From TK10-74A sp965217625 (GTDB lineage: Bacteria; Chloroflexota; Dehalococcoidia; Bin125): 64,000 nt of DNA. Positions 33,097-41,570 of the stretch are shown piece after piece. Positions within the stretch are counted from its first letter, which is position 1. Each line of letters begins with the position of its first letter. A model generated the notes under the pieces. It was not told where the DNA came from, did not search any database, and saw nothing but the letters and a program-made list of their open reading frames with translations. A program made the translations under genes and the position numbers. The stretch is from positions 1,116,001 to 1,180,000 of the forward strand of contig OZ244557.1 in assembly GCA_965217625.1 (NCBI GenBank), given 5' to 3'.

Positions 33097-33573
33097 TCAG
33101 CCCTCCCGGATCTGACGCAGGGTGCGGGCGACCTGGACCGCGGCTTGGGCCGCTTCTTCGCCCTTGTTGCCGGACGAGCCGCCGGCACGGGCCTCGGCCA
33201 GCTCCCGCGTGTGCGTGGCGAGCACCTCGAAGATGCAGGGCACCCCGGTCCGCAGCGACACCTCGCCGATGCCGCGGGCGGTCTCCTGGGCGATGAGCTG
33301 GTAGTGGTCCGTCTCGCCGCGGATGATCGCGCCCAGGCAGATCACGGCGTCGAAGCGGCCGCTCTCCGCGCAGGTCTGCGCGAGCAGCGGGATCTCGAAC
33401 GACCCCGGCGCCCAGAAGACCTCGACCGCGTCGGGCGCCGCGCCGCGCGCGGCCAGCGTGCCCTGCGCGCCGTCGAGCAGGGCGCCGGTGATCGCTTCGT
33501 TGAAGCGCGCCACGACGATGGCGAAGCGCAGGCCGCCGGCGTCGTCGAAGGAGGGGCGGGCGGGGCCGGCCAC
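33097..33573 (-). CDS. ribH: 6,7-dimethyl-8-ribityllumazine synthase
   Basis: A 158-residue lumazine synthase, the penultimate enzyme of riboflavin synthesis, joining the pyrimidine with dihydroxybutanone phosphate; it usually forms pentamers or 60-mer capsids. Landmarks: FAIVVARFNEAIT (substrate site), WAPGSFEIPLLA, and ICLGAIIRGETDHYQLIAQE with the catalytic His at residue 90. GTG 33573 starts 2 nt after the ribBA stop; longer frames upstream read through ribBA in the wrong frame. It is the last gene of the operon. Confidence 0.94.
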   Translation of the reverse strand: MAGPARPSFDDAGGLRFAIVVARFNEAITGALLDGAQGTLAARGAAPDAVEVFWAPGSFEIPLLAQTCAESGRFDAVICLGAIIRGETDHYQLIAQETARGIGEVSLRTGVPCIFEVLATHTRELAEARAGGSSGNKGEEAAQAAVQVARTLRQIREG

Positions 33574-33575
33574 CG

Positions 33576-34967
33576 TCAGGCGTCCGTGCGCCGGGCGGCG
33601 CCGCGCTTGGCGGCCTTCTTGGCCGCCCTCTTGGCAGGCGGGGCCGCCCCGATCACGGGCGGCGCGACCGGGGCGTCGAGCAGGTGCCCCAGCTTGTGCT
33701 GCTTGGTGGCCAGGTAGTCGGCGTTGTGGGGGTTGGCGGCGGCGATCACGGGCACGCGCTCGACGATCTCCAGGCCGTAGGCCGAGAGGCCGTGGCGCTT
33801 GGCCGGGTTGTTCGTCAGCAGGCGGATCTGGCTGATGCCCAAGTCGCGCAGGATCTGCATACCGATGCCGTAGTCGCGCCGGTCGGCGGCGAAGCCCAGC
33901 GCGACGTTGGCCTCGACCGTGTCCAGGCCCTTGTCCTGCAGGGCGTAGGCGCGCAGCTTGTTGTGCAGCCCAATCCCGCGGCCCTCCTGCTGCATGTAGA
34001 TGAACGCTCCGCGGCCCTCCTTGCCGATCAACTCCAGCGCGAGCTCCATCTGCTCGCCGCAGTCGCAGCGCAGGGAGGAGAACACGTCGCCGGTGACGCA
34101 CTGCGAGTGCACCCGGACCAGCGACGGCGCCACGGACGACACGTCGCCCATGACCAACGCCACGTGCTCCTCGTGCTGGCCGGGTACCTGGTAGCCGATC
34201 ACGCGGAAGTCGCCGAAGCGGGTGGGCAGCTTGGCCTCGGTGATGCGCTCGACCAGCTGCTCGGTGCGCAGCCGGTAGCGGATGATCTGCCCGACGCTGA
34301 TCATCTTGACCGAGTGCCGCTTGGCGAAGCGGGTCAACTCCGGCAGGCGCGCCATCGTGCCGTCGGCCTTCATGATCTCGCAGATCACGGCGCCGGGCAA
34401 CAGCCCCGCGAGGCGGCACAGGTCGACGCTGGCCTCGGTCTGGCCGGCGCGGACCAGGACGCCGCCGTCGCGCGCGCGCAGCGGGAACATGTGCCCCGGC
34501 GAGACGAGGTCCTCCATCGTGCTGTCGGGGTCGATCAGGACGTGGACCGTGCGGGCGCGGTCGCCGGCCGAGATGCCCGTGCTGACGCCGGCGCGCGCCT
34601 CGACGGAGATGGTGAAGGCCGTGCCCAGCGGCGCCGTGTTGCGATCGACCATCATCGGCAGTCCCAGCCGGTCGATGCGCTCGCCGGAGAGCGCCGTACA
34701 GATCAGCCCGCGGCCGTACTTGGCCATGAAGTTGATGTCGTCCGGCGTGGTGAACTGCGCCGGGAGGCAGAGGTCACCCTCGTTCTCGCGGTCCTCGTCG
34801 TCGGTGATGATCACGCTGCGGCCGCGCTGGAACTCGGCGATGGCCTCCTCGACCGTCGCGAACGGGCTCGGCGCCGGGCGCGCGGCGGCGCGCGGCTTGC
34901 GCGCCTTCTTGGATGGCGCGCGGGAAGCGCGCTCGGACGCTGGTGTACGGGGAGGGCGATCGGACAA
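33576..34967 (-). CDS. ribBA: 3,4-dihydroxy-2-butanone-4-phosphate synthase / GTP cyclohydrolase II
   Basis: A fused enzyme giving both riboflavin precursors. The RibB half (VIITDDEDRENEGDL, LGTAFTISVEARAGVSTGIS, GHMFPLRARDGGVL) makes dihydroxybutanone phosphate from ribulose-5-phosphate. The RibA half (VRVHSQCVTGDVFSSLRCDC with zinc Cys, QQEGRGIGL, LLTNNPAKR) opens GTP. The start is uncertain: TTG 34967 has purine-rich GGAAGGCAGG upstream, while ATG 35045 lies 41 nt inside ribE with no site. The first ~35 residues and the last ~25 are Lys/Ala/Arg-rich tails not needed by the domains. Confidence 0.92.
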   Translation of the reverse strand: MSDRPPRTPASERASRAPSKKARKPRAAARPAPSPFATVEEAIAEFQRGRSVIITDDEDRENEGDLCLPAQFTTPDDINFMAKYGRGLICTALSGERIDRLGLPMMVDRNTAPLGTAFTISVEARAGVSTGISAGDRARTVHVLIDPDSTMEDLVSPGHMFPLRARDGGVLVRAGQTEASVDLCRLAGLLPGAVICEIMKADGTMARLPELTRFAKRHSVKMISVGQIIRYRLRTEQLVERITEAKLPTRFGDFRVIGYQVPGQHEEHVALVMGDVSSVAPSLVRVHSQCVTGDVFSSLRCDCGEQMELALELIGKEGRGAFIYMQQEGRGIGLHNKLRAYALQDKGLDTVEANVALGFAADRRDYGIGMQILRDLGISQIRLLTNNPAKRHGLSAYGLEIVERVPVIAAANPHNADYLATKQHKLGHLLDAPVAPPVIGAAPPAKRAAKKAAKRGAARRTDA

Positions 34968-35004
34968 GACGGGGCCTGCCTTCCATTGAACCGCCGGCGC
35001 GGGG

Positions 35005-35601
35005 TCAGGATGCCGCCCCGATGCCGCGCGCGGCAAGCAACTCATCCACGTAACGGGCGAGGATGTCGGTCTCGAGGTTAATCTCGTCCCCGGGGGCGCG
35101 CTGCGTGAGGTTGGTGTGCTCCTGCGTGTACTGCACGAGCGAGACGGCGAAGCTCGTCGCGTCCTTGTCGACGATCGTCAGGCTCGCCCCATCGACGGCG
35201 ACGGGGCCCTTGACGACCATGTAGCGCAGCAACTCCGGCGGCGCGTCGTAGCGCGCGATGATCGCGTCGGCCTCCGCCGTGAGCGCGCGCAGCCGGCCCG
35301 TGCCCTCGACGACGCCGCGCACGATGTGGCCGCTGAGCCGGTCGGCGGCGCGCAGCGAGCGCTCCAGGTTGACGCGGTCGCCGGCGACGAGGTTGCGCAG
35401 GTTGCTGCGCCGGTAGGTCTCGGGCATCACGTTCGCGAAGAACGCGCCGCGGTCCAGCTCGGCCACGGTCAGGTCGACGCCGTTGATGGCGATGCTGTCG
35501 CCGAGCTGTGCGTCCGCGAGCACGGTCGTCGCGGCGATGCGCAGCGTCCCCGCGCCCGCCTCTTGGACGACGCCGACCTCCTCGATGATGCCGGTGAACA
35601 C
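35005..35601 (-). CDS. ribE: Riboflavin synthase alpha chain
   Basis: A 198-residue riboflavin synthase, which dismutates two lumazines to riboflavin. It has the two homologous barrels: MFTGIIEEVGVV with GDSIAINGVDLTV in the first, and LSGHIVRGVVEGTG with GPVAVDGASLTI in the second. The first barrel reads GVDLTV where most relatives have GVCLTV; that Cys is not strictly required. It lies 22 nt downstream of ribD and next to ribBA in the operon. Confidence 0.95.
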   Translation of the reverse strand: MFTGIIEEVGVVQEAGAGTLRIAATTVLADAQLGDSIAINGVDLTVAELDRGAFFANVMPETYRRSNLRNLVAGDRVNLERSLRAADRLSGHIVRGVVEGTGRLRALTAEADAIIARYDAPPELLRYMVVKGPVAVDGASLTIVDKDATSFAVSLVQYTQEHTNLTQRAPGDEINLETDILARYVDELLAARGIGAAS

Positions 35602-35623
35602 AGGCGGCCCTCCTCGTGCGGCG

Positions 35624-37276
35624 CTAGTCGCGCCGCGTCACCTCCGCGCGCGACGCGATCTCCTTGATCAGCAGCACGGCGGGCGGCTCCTCGGCTCCCG
35701 CGCCCGCCGGCGGCACGACCGCCCGCCGATAGTACCGGTAGCCCCGCGCCGCCCACTCGGCCCGCGTCCAGCCCTGCGCCTCCGTCTGCGGACGCAGGAC
35801 GGCGAGCGCCCAGCGCCGGCCGGCGCCCGCCGCCGACGCCTCGGCGGTGTCGAGCAGCCGCGCCGCCAGTCCGTGGTCGCGCCAGGCCGGCGCGATCAGC
35901 AAGTGATCGAGGCGGGCGCGCAAGTCCGCGGCCGCCGCGCCGGGATTGTCGAGCGTGGCGCTGACGCCGCCGACTACGGCGTCAGCGTTCGGGGCATCGC
36001 CGGCCAGGGCCACCCAGGCGACGTCGCCGCTGGTGGATGCGGCGGCGGCAGCGAACGCGGCCTGCAGGGCGTCGCGCGAAGCCACGTCCTCCGCCAGCGC
36101 CGCCACGAAGGCCGCGTCGGCGGGGGTGGCGCGGCGGATCGAGAGCGCCTCCGCGGGGGCGGGCGCGACGGGCCGGGCGGTCACCAGCACGTCCCCGCCC
36201 AGCTGATCGACTCGCAGGTCGCGCAGCTGCACGACGTCGGCCATGCGCAGCGCGCCGATCCCGACGACGGCCGCGGCCGCGTCGCCGCCGATCACCATCG
36301 GCGCGACCACGGCGCGGACCTCCTGCACGAGGCGGGCGTCGAAGAAGGCCCCGTGGACGCGGCCGCCGCCCTCGACGATCAGCGAGACGACGCCCTCCGC
36401 GCCGAGCCAGTCGAGCAGCGCCGGCAGGTCGACCCGGCCATCGGGGCCGGCGGGGAACTCCACCACGCGAGCGCCCGTCGCCGCGATTGCGGCGCGCCAA
36501 TCGGCGGGGGCAGCCGGCGAGCAGCAGACCACGGTGCGAGCCACCTCCTGCTCGCCGAGCACCCGCGCGCTCGGCGGGGTGCGTCCGCGGCTGTCCAGCA
36601 CCAGACGCAGCGGCTGCGACATGGCCGCCGGGGCCGGGTCGGGACGCGCCGTCAGCTGCGGGTCGTCGAGCAGGATCGTGTCCACGCCGACGAGGATGGC
36701 GTCGTGCCGCACGCGCAGCCGGTGCGACCAGGCGCGCGTCTCCGGCCCGCTCACCCAGCGCGAGTCGCCGCTGGTGGCGGCGATCTTGCCGTCGAGCGAG
36801 GCGGCCCACTTGGCGATCACGAAGGGCCGGCCCGTGCGACGCTGCTGGGTGTAGGCGCGGTAGTGCTCCATCGCCGCGCGGGCGCCGTCGCCGCCGCGCA
36901 CGATCAGCCCGGCCTCGCGCAGCCGGGCGATGCCACGCCCGTCGACGCGGGCATCCGGGTCCGCGTAGGCGACGACCACCTCCCGCACGCCGGCGGCCAG
37001 GATCGCCTCCGTGCAGCGCGGGGTGCGGCCGTGCACCGAGCAGGGTTCCAGGGTCACGTAGAGGGTCGCGCCGCGGGCGTCGTCGCCGGCCTGGCGCAGC
37101 GCCGCGACTTCGGCGTGGGGGCCGCCCGGCGGCGATGTCGCGCCCTCGCCGACGATGCGGCCGTCGCGCACGATCACGGCGCCCACGGCGGGGTTGGGGC
37201 TGGTGGTTCCCAGCACGCCGCGCGCGAGATCGAGGGCCCGCGCCATGTGGCGCGACACGCCGTCGGCGGTGCTCAC
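35624..37276 (-). CDS. ribD: RibD deaminase/reductase with C-terminal GNAT-like domain
   Basis: A 550-residue protein. Residues 1-145 form the zinc deaminase (H54 and E56 in PHAEVAA; C79 and C88 in PCSVHGRTPRC). Residues about 146-370 form the NADPH reductase (RPFVIAKWAASLDGKIA, GVDTILLDDPQLTAR, LIVEGGGRVHGAFF). Together they carry out the second and third steps of riboflavin synthesis. From about residue 377 a GNAT-like domain follows (IRRATPADAAFVAAL, then LDHLLIAPAWRDHGLAARLL as acetyl-CoA loop), not part of normal RibD, which ends near 360. Its substrate is unknown. GTG 37276 overlaps dcd by 4 nt. The frame is continuous through the junction. Confidence 0.92.
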   Translation of the reverse strand: MSTADGVSRHMARALDLARGVLGTTSPNPAVGAVIVRDGRIVGEGATSPPGGPHAEVAALRQAGDDARGATLYVTLEPCSVHGRTPRCTEAILAAGVREVVVAYADPDARVDGRGIARLREAGLIVRGGDGARAAMEHYRAYTQQRRTGRPFVIAKWAASLDGKIAATSGDSRWVSGPETRAWSHRLRVRHDAILVGVDTILLDDPQLTARPDPAPAAMSQPLRLVLDSRGRTPPSARVLGEQEVARTVVCCSPAAPADWRAAIAATGARVVEFPAGPDGRVDLPALLDWLGAEGVVSLIVEGGGRVHGAFFDARLVQEVRAVVAPMVIGGDAAAAVVGIGALRMADVVQLRDLRVDQLGGDVLVTARPVAPAPAEALSIRRATPADAAFVAALAEDVASRDALQAAFAAAAASTSGDVAWVALAGDAPNADAVVGGVSATLDNPGAAAADLRARLDHLLIAPAWRDHGLAARLLDTAEASAAGAGRRWALAVLRPQTEAQGWTRAEWAARGYRYYRRAVVPPAGAGAEEPPAVLLIKEIASRAEVTRRD

Positions 37277-37851
37277 CACTCGTCCGCCTCCTCCCAGATG
37301 CGGCTCGTCAGGGCGGCGTCCGCGCCCGCGTACTTGTCGCCCGACGCGGCGCCGTAGGGGCGCTCGGCGGGGGAGCTGAGCGGCTGGAAGGTGAACGCGC
37401 AGATGCGCATGCCGGGGTACAGCGCGACCGGCATGACGCCCAGGTTGCCCAGCTCCATCGTCGCGTGGCCGTCCCAGCCGGCGTGAAACAGGCTGGCCGT
37501 GCTGTGCACGATGATGCCCAGCCGGCCCAGGCTGCTGCGACCCTCCAGCCGGGCCACCACGTCGGGGCCCAGACGCAGGCGCTCCAGCGTCGTGGCGAGG
37601 ACGAGCTCCTGCGGGTGCACGATGAAGCGATCGCCGGGCGCGAGATCGACGCGCCGCGTCGCCCCTGTCGCGGTGGCGGGGTCGCGCGGGTCGATGCAGG
37701 CCTGCTTGTTGCGCTCGAAGATCAGGAAGCGCGAGCCCAGGCGCAGGTCGACGGAGTCGGGACCGATGCGCCCGTCCAGCCCGTCGTCGGGGTCCAGCGC
37801 GATGCGGCCCGCGCGCAGGGCGGCGCGAATGTCGCGGTCGGAGAGCTGCAC
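37273..37851 (-). CDS. dcd: dCTP deaminase
   Basis: A 192-residue dCTP deaminase making dUTP for thymidylate synthesis. The start VQLSDRDIRAALRAGRI is typical; DSVDLRLGSRFLIF, LEGRSSLGRLGIIVHSTA and the catalytic Glu E133 in HATMELGNLG follow. GTG 37851 has GAGGAGG 6 nt upstream. It leads the riboflavin genes with a 4-nt overlap, though the link is only co-expression of nucleotide metabolism. No FMN riboswitch is recognisable in the 120 bp before it. Confidence 0.95.
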   Translation of the reverse strand: MQLSDRDIRAALRAGRIALDPDDGLDGRIGPDSVDLRLGSRFLIFERNKQACIDPRDPATATGATRRVDLAPGDRFIVHPQELVLATTLERLRLGPDVVARLEGRSSLGRLGIIVHSTASLFHAGWDGHATMELGNLGVMPVALYPGMRICAFTFQPLSSPAERPYGAASGDKYAGADAALTSRIWEEADEW

Positions 37852-37939
37852 GCCAGACCTCCTCGATTGCGGGGGCCGGCTGCGATCCACGGCGCCGGGC
37901 CACCCGTGCGACCGATCTTCGCACGCCGGGGCGGGGCAG

Positions 37940-37957
37940 CGCCTACCCGGGTGGGCG
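37940..37957. repeat. Inverted repeat upstream of dcd
   Basis: CGCC-T-ACCCGGGT-G-GGCG is a palindrome with one T/G exception, in the 120-bp gap between the anti-sigma-like gene and dcd. It could be an operator or a stem-loop after the first gene; no T-run follows. Confidence 0.3.
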
Positions 37958-37971
37958 GCGCGGTCGGGGCG

Positions 37972-39981
37972 CTAGGCCGTCCGGCGTCGCAGCCAGAGCG
38001 CCGCGCCGAGTCCCACCGCGACCAGCAGGGCGAGGGCGATCTCCAAGGGCCGCATGAAGCCGGGGCGGGATTCGTCGACCAGCACCGCGTCGGGCGCGAC
38101 CGCGTCGCCCCCGGCCTCGGGGGTGCGGCTCGCCGCGACGCCGCCGGCCTCGTCCTCCGCGTCGCCCGCCGATTCGGCGTCGGGGGCGGGGGCGGGGGCG
38201 GCGTCGGCCGGAGCAGCGCCCTCGTCATCCGAGGGTTCGCTGTCAGCCGCTGTAGCGGTGGCCTCCTCGTCGTCGCTCTCGGCGCGATCGTCGGCGCCGG
38301 CGTCGTCCGCGTCCGATTCCTCGGCGGCGGGCTCGTCCTCGACGGCCTCGTCCTCGACCTCGGCCTCATCCTCGGTGGGCTCGGCGTCGGCTTGCTCGGA
38401 CTCCGCGTCCGCGTCGGTCTCCACGTCGGGCTCCGGCTCATCGGCCTCGGGCGACTCCTCCTTGGCTGCGGTGTCGTCCTCGGTTTCCTCCGCGGGTTCG
38501 GCCGCCGCTGCGTCGGCCGGCTCCTCCGCCGGCTCCTCCGACGCCGCGGCGGGCTCCTCGGCCTGCTCCTCGACGGGATCGTCGGCGGCATCCTCAGCCG
38601 CATCGTCAGCAGTGTCCTCAGCAGTGTCGTCCGCCCGCGCGGGCGGGGCCGCCTCGGCCCCATCGACCTGCGCCGCTTCCGGCTCGGCTTCGGCCTCCGC
38701 CGACGGCTCCGGCTCGGTCGCGGACGCGTCCGCCGCCTCGTCACCGGACGGCTCGTCGGCGGCGGGCGCTTCAGCGGCGGAGTCGTCGGCCGCGTCGGCG
38801 TCAGCTGCGACATCGGCGGGCGGGTCCTCCTCGGCGGCGTCCAACTCCTCGGCGGTTGCTTCAGCGGGGTCATCGGCGGCGACGCCGACCTCGTCGGCGT
38901 CTGCTGCGGCGTCCGCGTCGGGCGACGCCGCCACGGCCTCGACCGCGGCCTCCGCGCTCTCCTCGACCTCGCTCTCCGCCACGGCCGCGACCGCCGTCGC
39001 CGGCTCGGGCGCCGCAGCCGCTGCTTCCGCCTCGTCCTCCATGTCGTCTTCCGCAGCCGCCTGTTCCTCGTCCTCTTCCTCCACGGCCGCCGCTTCGGCG
39101 GCGGCGGCAGCGGCGGCCTGGGCGGACGCGCGAGCGGCCTCCTCCGACGCCTGCTCCTCGGCAGCTTGGTCAGCGGCAGCTTGGTCGGCGGCGGCGGCCT
39201 GGTCGGCGGTGCGCCGCGCTGCGGGCGTTTCCTCGGCGTCGGCTTCGTCCGCCGCGACCTCATCCTCGACCGGTTCGGGTTCGTCGTCCGCCGGCTCCGC
39301 CGCGGCCTCCGCCTCCACGGGCTCTTCCTCTGCCGCCTCGGGCTCGTCGTCCATCTCGGCGGCCTCGTCATCCGCCGCTTCGGGCTCCTCCTGCGCCGCT
39401 GCGGCCTGGGGCTCCGCAGCGGCCTCGGCGGCTGCGGCGGCAGGCGCGGCCGCGGCCGCGGACTGCGCGGCGGCCTCGTCGGCCCCATCCGACTGCTCGG
39501 CGGCGGCCACGACGCCATCGGCGTCATCCACGTCCGCTGCGGGCTCATCCGCGACGTCCGCGGCCGTCTCAATCGCGGCGGTGGTTTCGCTCCGAGGCGC
39601 GCGCAGGGTGGCGCCGCCGTCCTGCCCGAGGTCGACGATGACGACGGCGACGAGCGCGGCGGCGGCCAGCACCGACGCGGACGCGGCCAGGCGCGCCGAG
39701 AGCAGGCCGCGCCCCATGCCCGCGACGGCGCGCCGCCGGCCGGCGGCGACCGCGTGCACGTCGCGCGGAGCGAGCGTGTAGTCGCGCCGCGGCGCGGGCG
39801 CGGGCAGGGCGGCCAGCAGCGCCTTCAACTCGCGCAGGTCGTCGATGTACGCCTGCAGCTCGGTGTCGTCGCGCAGCACGCGCGTGAAGTCATCCACCTC
39901 ATTGGCGGACAACTGGCCATCGACGAAGGCGGAGGCCTGCGCGTGGCGGTCGGGCTGACGCCGGAAGCGACGGCCGATCAC
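37972..39981 (-). CDS. Anti-sigma-like membrane protein with a very long acidic region
   Basis: A 669-residue protein. Residues about 10-70 resemble the cytoplasmic anti-sigma domain (ASAFVDGQLSANEVDDF, then LQAYIDDLRELKALL) but without the HxxxCxxC zinc residues. A membrane helix lies at about 93-116 (LAASASVLAAAALVAVVIVD). About 500 residues of nearly only Ala, Glu, Asp and Pro follow. A second helix at about 648-664 ends in WLRRRTA. Thus the acidic region would form an extracytoplasmic loop held at both ends. GTG 39981 overlaps the sigma gene by 4 nt, supporting a sigma/anti-sigma pair. The acidic region is unlike any sensor domain known to me. Confidence 0.78.
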   Translation of the reverse strand: MIGRRFRRQPDRHAQASAFVDGQLSANEVDDFTRVLRDDTELQAYIDDLRELKALLAALPAPAPRRDYTLAPRDVHAVAAGRRRAVAGMGRGLLSARLAASASVLAAAALVAVVIVDLGQDGGATLRAPRSETTAAIETAADVADEPAADVDDADGVVAAAEQSDGADEAAAQSAAAAAPAAAAAEAAAEPQAAAAQEEPEAADDEAAEMDDEPEAAEEEPVEAEAAAEPADDEPEPVEDEVAADEADAEETPAARRTADQAAAADQAAADQAAEEQASEEAARASAQAAAAAAAEAAAVEEEDEEQAAAEDDMEDEAEAAAAAPEPATAVAAVAESEVEESAEAAVEAVAASPDADAAADADEVGVAADDPAEATAEELDAAEEDPPADVAADADAADDSAAEAPAADEPSGDEAADASATEPEPSAEAEAEPEAAQVDGAEAAPPARADDTAEDTADDAAEDAADDPVEEQAEEPAAASEEPAEEPADAAAAEPAEETEDDTAAKEESPEADEPEPDVETDADAESEQADAEPTEDEAEVEDEAVEDEPAAEESDADDAGADDRAESDDEEATATAADSEPSDDEGAAPADAAPAPAPDAESAGDAEDEAGGVAASRTPEAGGDAVAPDAVLVDESRPGFMRPLEIALALLVAVGLGAALWLRRRTA

Positions 39982-40631
39982 GAGGGACTCCTTCCCGCCG
40001 GGGAAGCCGGCGCCCCGTGATCTGCCTGACGCGCGCGCCCGCCGGGCAGTTCCCCCCGTTCGGTCAGAAAGATGCGGAGTCTGGCGCGCCCGCGACTGAT
40101 CCGCGACTTCACGGTGCCCACGGAACTCCCCATCGCCGTCGCGATCTCGTCGTAGGCCAAGCCGTGCACATCGGAGAGGAGCACGGCCTGGCGCTGCTCG
40201 GCCGGCAGCGTCGCGAGGCCCTGCTGGATGACGCCTGCGGTCTCGGCGCCCATGGCGCGGCCCTCGGGCGAGCGTTCGCGGGAGGGGGGCGCGGCGGCGT
40301 CCCCCCCGGCCTCGATCATCGAGTCGAGCGAGTCGGACGGGCGGCGCTTGCGCTTGCGCAGTTCGTCGCGGCACTGGTTGCCGGCGATGCGCAGGATCCA
40401 GGCCTGGAAGGAGCCGCCGCGGTAACCGCCGATCCCCCGCCAGGCCGACACGAAGGCATCCTGCGCCGCGTCCTCGGCGGCCGGCGGCGAGGAGAGCATG
40501 CGCAGGCAGAGCCCGAACACCGGGCGCTGGTAGCGCCCGACGAGGGCGTTGAACGCGCCCAACTCACCCTGCTTCGCGCGCTCGGCGAGTTCGTCGTCGG
40601 TGGGGGCGGTGGTGGGGGGCGGGGTCGGCAT
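39978..40631 (-). CDS. ECF-type RNA polymerase sigma factor
   Basis: A 217-residue ECF sigma factor directing RNA polymerase to a special promoter set. Region 2 lies at about 12-85 (FNALVGRYQRPVFGLCLRML, AEDAAQDAFVSAWRGI, FQAWILRIAGNQCRDELRKR). Region 4 lies at about 135-190 (LPAEQRQAVLLSDVHGLAYD, then MGSSVGTVKSRISRGRARL). A Ser/Pro/Gly-rich linker joins them. The last ~25 residues form an unconserved tail. It shares a 4-nt overlap with the anti-sigma-like gene, which is expected to hold it inactive. Confidence 0.93.
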   Translation of the reverse strand: MPTPPPTTAPTDDELAERAKQGELGAFNALVGRYQRPVFGLCLRMLSSPPAAEDAAQDAFVSAWRGIGGYRGGSFQAWILRIAGNQCRDELRKRKRRPSDSLDSMIEAGGDAAAPPSRERSPEGRAMGAETAGVIQQGLATLPAEQRQAVLLSDVHGLAYDEIATAMGSSVGTVKSRISRGRARLRIFLTERGELPGGRARQADHGAPASPAGRSPS

Positions 40632-40785
40632 GGCTGGACGCGTGGACTCCTGGACGGGCGACCGCCGCGCGGCAGCGCGCGCAACCCGCCGATCCCCGCG
40701 GCGACGCCGAAGTTTCGTGGATTGTACCAGCGGCCTGCGTCCGCCCTACCGTCGCCGGGACCGCCCGTCGTGCGGCCCCCCTCTT

Positions 40786-40824
40786 CGATAGCCCCGGTCG
40801 ATAGCCCGGGCCGATAGCCCGCGT
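40786..40824. repeat. Three 13-bp tandem repeats upstream of lepB
   Basis: CGATAGCCCCGGT, CGATAGCCCGGGC and CGATAGCCCGCGT follow in tandem between the ECF sigma gene and lepB. A TAGGCT (40838-40843) just after them may be the lepB -10, so the repeats sit where an operator or activator site would. Confidence 0.7.
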
Positions 40825-40883
40825 CCCACCCCAGCCCTAGGCTAGATCAGGCGCGGCGATGGGGACAGACGGCGCGGAGAAGC

Positions 40884-41570
40884 ATGCAGCGACTTCGGTA
40901 CGGCCCGCTCCGCGAGATCCTCGAGACCGTCCTGCTCGCCCTGATCGTGTTCCTGCTGGCGCGCGCCGTCGTGCAGAACTTCCAGGTCGAGGGCTCCAGC
41001 ATGGCCCCCACGCTCGAGCACTCCAACTTCGTGCTCGTCAACAAGCTCGCCTACGCCAAGCTCAACCTGGGCCCGTTCGACTTCCTGATCCCCGGTCGCG
41101 ACAACGGGGAGTTCCTCTTCGGCGGCCCGGGGCGGGGCGACGTGGTGGTCTTCCATTCCCCGTCCGACCCCGGCCGCGACTTCGTGAAGCGGGTCATCGG
41201 TCTGCCCGGCGACCGCATCGAGGTCCGCGGCGGGGAGGTGCTCGTCAACGGGCGGGGGCTCGTCGAGCGGCAGTACATCCGCTCCGGCCCCACCTATCAG
41301 TACCCGCAGGCGGGGCTGCCGCTGGTGGTGCCGCCGAAGCACTATTTCGTGCTGGGCGACAACCGCAACGCGAGCCAGGATTCGCACGTCTTCGGGCCCA
41401 TCCACGAGCGGCTGCTGGTGGGCGCGGTGATCTTCCGCTGGCTGCCGCTGGACTCGATCGGCGGGGGCGGCGGCCGCGACCTGGTGACGGTCGACGGCGG
41501 CGCCGTGCCCGAACCCGGCGACCAGCGGCCGGCGCCCAGCACTGCCGCGCACGTGGAGGCCCAACGATGA
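40884..41570 (+). CDS. lepB: Signal peptidase I
   Basis: A 228-residue membrane-bound type I signal peptidase that removes signal peptides of exported proteins. One membrane helix spans about 12-30. The catalytic Ser is S39 in GSSMAPTL and the general base Lys K102 in DFVKRVIGLPGD; VLGDNRNASQDS is the box E signature. The last ~30 residues are variable. The stop overlaps pyrE by 4 nt. A 13-bp tandem repeat and a possible -10 precede it. Confidence 0.94.
   Translation: MQRLRYGPLREILETVLLALIVFLLARAVVQNFQVEGSSMAPTLEHSNFVLVNKLAYAKLNLGPFDFLIPGRDNGEFLFGGPGRGDVVVFHSPSDPGRDFVKRVIGLPGDRIEVRGGEVLVNGRGLVERQYIRSGPTYQYPQAGLPLVVPPKHYFVLGDNRNASQDSHVFGPIHERLLVGAVIFRWLPLDSIGGGGGRDLVTVDGGAVPEPGDQRPAPSTAAHVEAQR

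Noticed and set aside
37852..37971. Possible FMN riboswitch before dcd and the rib genes
   Set aside because: The conserved FMN-aptamer blocks (AGGGGNNGGG and CNGUGGUAAAUUCC-like parts) are not present.
37722..40020. Very long reading frames on both strands opposite the acidic anti-sigma-like gene
   Set aside because: They follow from G+C-rich repeated codons; their products are Arg/Pro/Ser runs without domains, while the chosen frame has anti-sigma-like and membrane segments and overlaps the sigma gene correctly.
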